Assembly (NCBI GenBank): GCA_004352715.1 | Contig: SCFE01000084.1 | Coordinates: forward strand, 401,164 to 423,395 | DNA: 22,232 nt | Direction: 5' to 3' | DNA from: Hofstenia miamia | Lineage: Eukaryota > Xenacoelomorpha > Acoela | In this document: positions 18,396 through 22,232 of the stretch, piece by piece | Numbering within the stretch: the stretch's first letter is position 1 | How the letters are laid out: the number at the start of each line of letters is the position of its first letter | Program-made: the position numbers and the translations under genes | The notes under the pieces: generated by a model | What the model was told of the DNA's origin: nothing | The model's input: the letters and a program-made list of their open reading frames with translations, nothing else | Databases searched by the model: none

Positions 18396-19303
18396 TTATA
18401 TTATTATATTTTATTGCAACTGTGATAGATTTGCATATTTATTGTATTTTTAGAGATGAAGAGCTGTACAATAAGCTGGATTGAATTTTTTCAGACAACA
18501 ATATTGCAAACTATTGAATTTCATAAAAGTCATTGAAATCACCGGTCTCTACTCTCATGTTCTTTCGTAGTAACAAGACAAGGCCAGTCTTGTATATTTT
18601 CCCGTTTAAGGCATCAACATAAAATTATCGTTCGTCTGATGAGCGTAGTTTCTAATGTATTATATGTGTGATGCATATTGCCAAAGCCAAAATTGCTTTA
18701 TTACGAAGGGAGGCTGCATATTTTCAGTTATCAACATTTTCTAAATAATAGAATATTGATCCTAATAATGATGTCGATATTGGAAACATATATGCAATGA
18801 AGCAAACTTAAAAGAAAAACAGTATAAAAGTAAGTTCTATTTACTTAGAGGGAATCTTATGTAAAATTTAATATTAAATAATAGATTGGGAATTCTTAAG
18901 AATTGTCTAAGAAATAGTTAATTCTTAACGTATTTTCTAAAAATCATATATTTTTCATTTAGACCTCAGTTCATTCTGTAGCATCATCCAAGAAAGAACA
19001 CTCAAAACTCTATCGATGATTTATGTTAATTCTTGGAAAATGCATTTATTAATTTTGATAGTTTAATTTCGGCAAGTAGTAGTCGCCAAAATGGTTTGAC
19101 AAAATTACGTGTGGACGATACGCCTGCACACAGTTCTGCAAAGCCACGCGGTACGCAGAAATTTAAACCGTGGGAAAACCAAAATTGAAATAAGGCGACT
19201 GGTACTTGTTTAGCAGCATTTAATCGGTAAATATGTTTTAGTAAATTTTGTATAAATAGAAAACCACGAGCTGTGAATATGATGAACATTAACCTCGTTA
19301 TAT
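18396..19303. other. AT-rich stretch with a GC-richer island
   Basis: Bases 19075-19200 are clearly GC-richer and open on the minus strand (FCVPRGFAELCAGVSSTRNF) down to a stop at 19026, and also partly open on the plus strand. No domain was recognised. The frame runs into the gap, so it could be the end of an exon or a repeat. Nothing else was seen. Confidence 0.4.
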
Positions 19304-20303
19304 NNNNNNNNNNNNNNNNNNNNNNNNNNNNNNNNNNNNNNNNNNNNNNNNNNNNNNNNNNNNNNNNNNNNNNNNNNNNNNNNNNNNNNNNNNNNNNNNN
19401 NNNNNNNNNNNNNNNNNNNNNNNNNNNNNNNNNNNNNNNNNNNNNNNNNNNNNNNNNNNNNNNNNNNNNNNNNNNNNNNNNNNNNNNNNNNNNNNNNNNN
19501 NNNNNNNNNNNNNNNNNNNNNNNNNNNNNNNNNNNNNNNNNNNNNNNNNNNNNNNNNNNNNNNNNNNNNNNNNNNNNNNNNNNNNNNNNNNNNNNNNNNN
19601 NNNNNNNNNNNNNNNNNNNNNNNNNNNNNNNNNNNNNNNNNNNNNNNNNNNNNNNNNNNNNNNNNNNNNNNNNNNNNNNNNNNNNNNNNNNNNNNNNNNN
19701 NNNNNNNNNNNNNNNNNNNNNNNNNNNNNNNNNNNNNNNNNNNNNNNNNNNNNNNNNNNNNNNNNNNNNNNNNNNNNNNNNNNNNNNNNNNNNNNNNNNN
19801 NNNNNNNNNNNNNNNNNNNNNNNNNNNNNNNNNNNNNNNNNNNNNNNNNNNNNNNNNNNNNNNNNNNNNNNNNNNNNNNNNNNNNNNNNNNNNNNNNNNN
19901 NNNNNNNNNNNNNNNNNNNNNNNNNNNNNNNNNNNNNNNNNNNNNNNNNNNNNNNNNNNNNNNNNNNNNNNNNNNNNNNNNNNNNNNNNNNNNNNNNNNN
20001 NNNNNNNNNNNNNNNNNNNNNNNNNNNNNNNNNNNNNNNNNNNNNNNNNNNNNNNNNNNNNNNNNNNNNNNNNNNNNNNNNNNNNNNNNNNNNNNNNNNN
20101 NNNNNNNNNNNNNNNNNNNNNNNNNNNNNNNNNNNNNNNNNNNNNNNNNNNNNNNNNNNNNNNNNNNNNNNNNNNNNNNNNNNNNNNNNNNNNNNNNNNN
20201 NNNNNNNNNNNNNNNNNNNNNNNNNNNNNNNNNNNNNNNNNNNNNNNNNNNNNNNNNNNNNNNNNNNNNNNNNNNNNNNNNNNNNNNNNNNNNNNNNNNN
20301 NNN
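19304..20303. other. assembly gap of exactly 1000 N
   Basis: The round length suggests a placeholder of unknown true size. The right edge is inside the 21-bp minisatellite, which may fill part of the gap. Confidence 0.95.
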
Positions 20304-20400
20304 ATCCGTAATTTGCATTTGAGAAACCCTAATTTACATTTGAGAAACCGTAATTTGCATTTTAGAAAGCGTAATTTGCATTTGAGAAAACGTAATTTTA
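20304..20400. repeat. 21-bp minisatellite, block A
   Basis: About 4.6 units with the core GTAATTTGCATTTGAGAAA. Three of the first four carry ATTTGCAT and one has ATTTACAT. The minus strand is open through the unit, encoding the heptapeptide FLKCKLR, because 21 is a multiple of 3; this need not mean it is translated. Confidence 0.92.
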
Positions 20401-20932
20401 GCACATTTTATGAATGAGTAAGGATGCTATTCACTTTTAAGGTGTCACAATGCCCTTATGTTTTTCATAGAGAAAGGTCAAAATATTCTAACTTGAATAT
20501 CAATCATTTAACTTCAATTGTCTTTTTCAAAATTAGCCGATTTTCAATATTATTTTTTTTAACACCAAGAGAATCTTCAATGCTATACGAATCTTAAATC
20601 AGAATTTAAAAAGGGCATTTAAAAGCCCCAATAATAGGCCTTCAGTGCTTTCACACTTCAACCTTTTAAAATTTATTCTATTTTTGTTTGAATTTGTTTG
20701 CAACTTCCGTAATAGCCTTAATGTATAAACTGGTTTTGTCAAATTTGAAGCCCATCATTCTACAAGTACAAATGAAAAATTCAAAAACTTTCTCAAGCTT
20801 TTTCCTAAAATTCTGCAAGTTTTAAAATCACAAAATATATTTGTGCTTTGTCAATATTTAGTATATTTCAAAAGCATAACTGCTGCACAATGGGAATTAT
20901 ATTTATTTACATGCAAGCGTATTCATATTTTT
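20401..20932. other. AT-rich spacer
   Basis: No gene was found. The text resembles untranslated sequence, with short runs such as AAAAGGGCATTTAAAAGCCCC at about 20609-20629. Confidence 0.5.
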
Positions 20933-21208
20933 GTAAAGCTTTATATTTCAGGCTTTGGGACAATTATCATCAATTTCGAATAAAGCTTCTTTAAATGAGC
21001 ATAGTTATAACTACTCAACGATATAAATTTAATACAAATACATTCGCAATAGCAGACAATTTCAGACGATAAAATAAAAATCGTTCACATCAGTATTCTG
21101 CGATCAATCACTTTTCAAAATGCAGATGCAAGATCGATGCTCTAATTTAAAGAAGCTTTATTCGAAATTGATGATAATTGTCCCAAAGCCTGGAATATAA
21201 AGCTTTAC
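20933..21208. repeat. 64-bp inverted repeat with 148-bp spacer
   Basis: Bases 20933-20996 and 21145-21208 are reverse complements with a single mismatch. The arms begin GTAAAGCTTTATAT and include CAGGCTTTGGGACAATTATC. The right arm runs directly into the gap at 21209, so its outer boundary is unknown. The spacer has no ORF. This could be a MITE with long terminal repeats, or a hairpin-forming duplication. Confidence 0.9.
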
Positions 21209-21459
21209 NNNNNNNNNNNNNNNNNNNNNNNNNNNNNNNNNNNNNNNNNNNNNNNNNNNNNNNNNNNNNNNNNNNNNNNNNNNNNNNNNNNNNNNNNNNN
21301 NNNNNNNNNNNNNNNNNNNNNNNNNNNNNNNNNNNNNNNNNNNNNNNNNNNNNNNNNNNNNNNNNNNNNNNNNNNNNNNNNNNNNNNNNNNNNNNNNNNN
21401 NNNNNNNNNNNNNNNNNNNNNNNNNNNNNNNNNNNNNNNNNNNNNNNNNNNNNNNNNNN
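21209..21459. other. assembly gap (251 N) ending in (TA)n
   Basis: The left edge is the outer end of the inverted-repeat arm. The right edge is a TA microsatellite (21460-21486). Confidence 0.9.
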
Positions 21460-21486
21460 TATATATATATATATATATATATATAT

Positions 21487-22083
21487 TCTATTTATATTGT
21501 GTTATAAATGAACATAAAATGAACATTTTTTGATTCTAGAATTGGCGTCTGTGATTTTATTGAAACTTTTATGTATTGAGAAAAATTTGAAGCTGCTTTC
21601 TGTGTTTGAAAAGCATTTTAAGTTGTGTAAATCTAAGAGATTTGAATATTCTCTTAAACGCCAAGACAGATGTTCGAATTAAATTAAAAGTTAACTATAA
21701 ATTAATCTTAAATTTACTAAGAGTTAACTACTAAACATAAATTAAAATGGTTCATTTGGAGTGTGCACATGCAGAGGTCAAGTGAAATACGAAATATGGT
21801 CGATTCTAACTTACATGTGGCAAATCAACTTACTATGGGTCCATTGGAGGTATATATTGAAATTTGCGGAGTACTAACAAATTAAAAATATGTATAGGAT
21901 GAACATTTCTTCCATAATGCCAATAACTAAATTTTGTTCTGACAGTACAGATGACAATTTACATATGAACTGAGGAAATATTTTTTATAGCCCTTTAAAA
22001 ATTTTCCCTACTATATTTAGGGCCAGTCACCAATTGATATGAGGAAAGCAGTTTTCAGCAATCATATATTGTTTAGTCTACAC
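21487..22083. other. AT-rich spacer between inverted repeat and minisatellite block B
   Basis: No gene was found. A locally repetitive TTAAC/TTAAT patch lies at 21680-21740. Confidence 0.55.
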
Positions 22084-22232
22084 CTTTTCCAATTGCATTT
22101 GAGAAAGCGTAATTTGCATTTGAGAAAGCGTAATTTGCATTTGAGAACCGTAATTTGCATTTGAGAAACCGTAATTTGCATTTGAGAAACCGTAATTTGC
22201 ATTTGAGAAACCGTAATTTGCAATTGAGAAAC
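22084..22232. repeat. 21-bp minisatellite, block B (continues past the window)
   Basis: About seven units of the same family as block A. One unit is 20 bp. Most units keep ATTTGCAT; the first reads AATTGCAT and the last complete one reads TTTGCAAT. The array reaches the window edge. Confidence 0.93.

Noticed and set aside
18634-18660. CTGATGAG core as part of a hammerhead ribozyme
   Set aside because: No following GAAA and no flanking stems could be formed.
20304-22232. CRISPR-like direct repeats
   Set aside because: The units are contiguous without unique spacers, and the context is animal DNA; it is a minisatellite.

Overview
The window looks like AT-rich, gene-poor nuclear DNA of an invertebrate animal. 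The evidence is the repeat load: a DD34D mariner, hAT and piggyBac-like DNA transposons, several non-LTR retrotransposon (LINE) fragments, probable LTR material, long (TA)n and (AAT)n tracts, and five assembly gaps. No bacterial features were seen. The species, and even the phylum, cannot be fixed from this sequence. There is no intact, recognisable host gene. Nearly every recognisable coding stretch is a decayed mobile-element protein.

Layout, left to right. 1-843: 3' part of a mariner transposase with a frameshift/deletion, ending in a 21-bp inverted repeat that resembles its own terminal repeat. 2003-2341: C-terminal dimerisation segment of a hAT transposase. 2814-5228: about 800 codons of an A/C-rich, G-poor coding region broken by frameshifts and stops. 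It belongs to no family I recognise and ends exactly on a polypurine tract (5227-5236) followed by an LTR-like block. This is the most puzzling part of the window. 6060-6799 (minus): a LINE reverse-transcriptase relic. 6862-8173: a piggyBac-like element bounded by TTAA, with a decayed minus-strand transposase. 8178-12826: mostly AT-rich DNA with two gaps, a short telomere-like TTAGGG patch, a diverged tandem duplication and a 24-bp perfect palindrome that looks like two fused hAT ends.

12827-13126: a 99-residue ORF with a good signal peptide, the only candidate host coding exon and an uncertain one. 13667-15105 (minus): a second LINE relic whose reverse transcriptase keeps the FADD box but has lost the AFD motif. 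15795-16045: a piggyBac-like end at TTAA next to two LINE 3' tails facing each other across a gap. 16193-16610 (minus): the C-terminus of a third LINE. 16668-16882: a small inverted-repeat element rich in GACGTC palindromes. 18217-18395: a probable solo LTR. 20304-22232: two blocks of a 21-bp minisatellite in which nearly every unit carries the POU octamer ATTTGCAT, and between them a 64-bp inverted repeat that runs into a gap.

The elements do not form a working system. They are layered insertions of different families and ages. Evidence is my own reading and translation of the sequence; family names rest on recalled conserved motifs, not on database searches.
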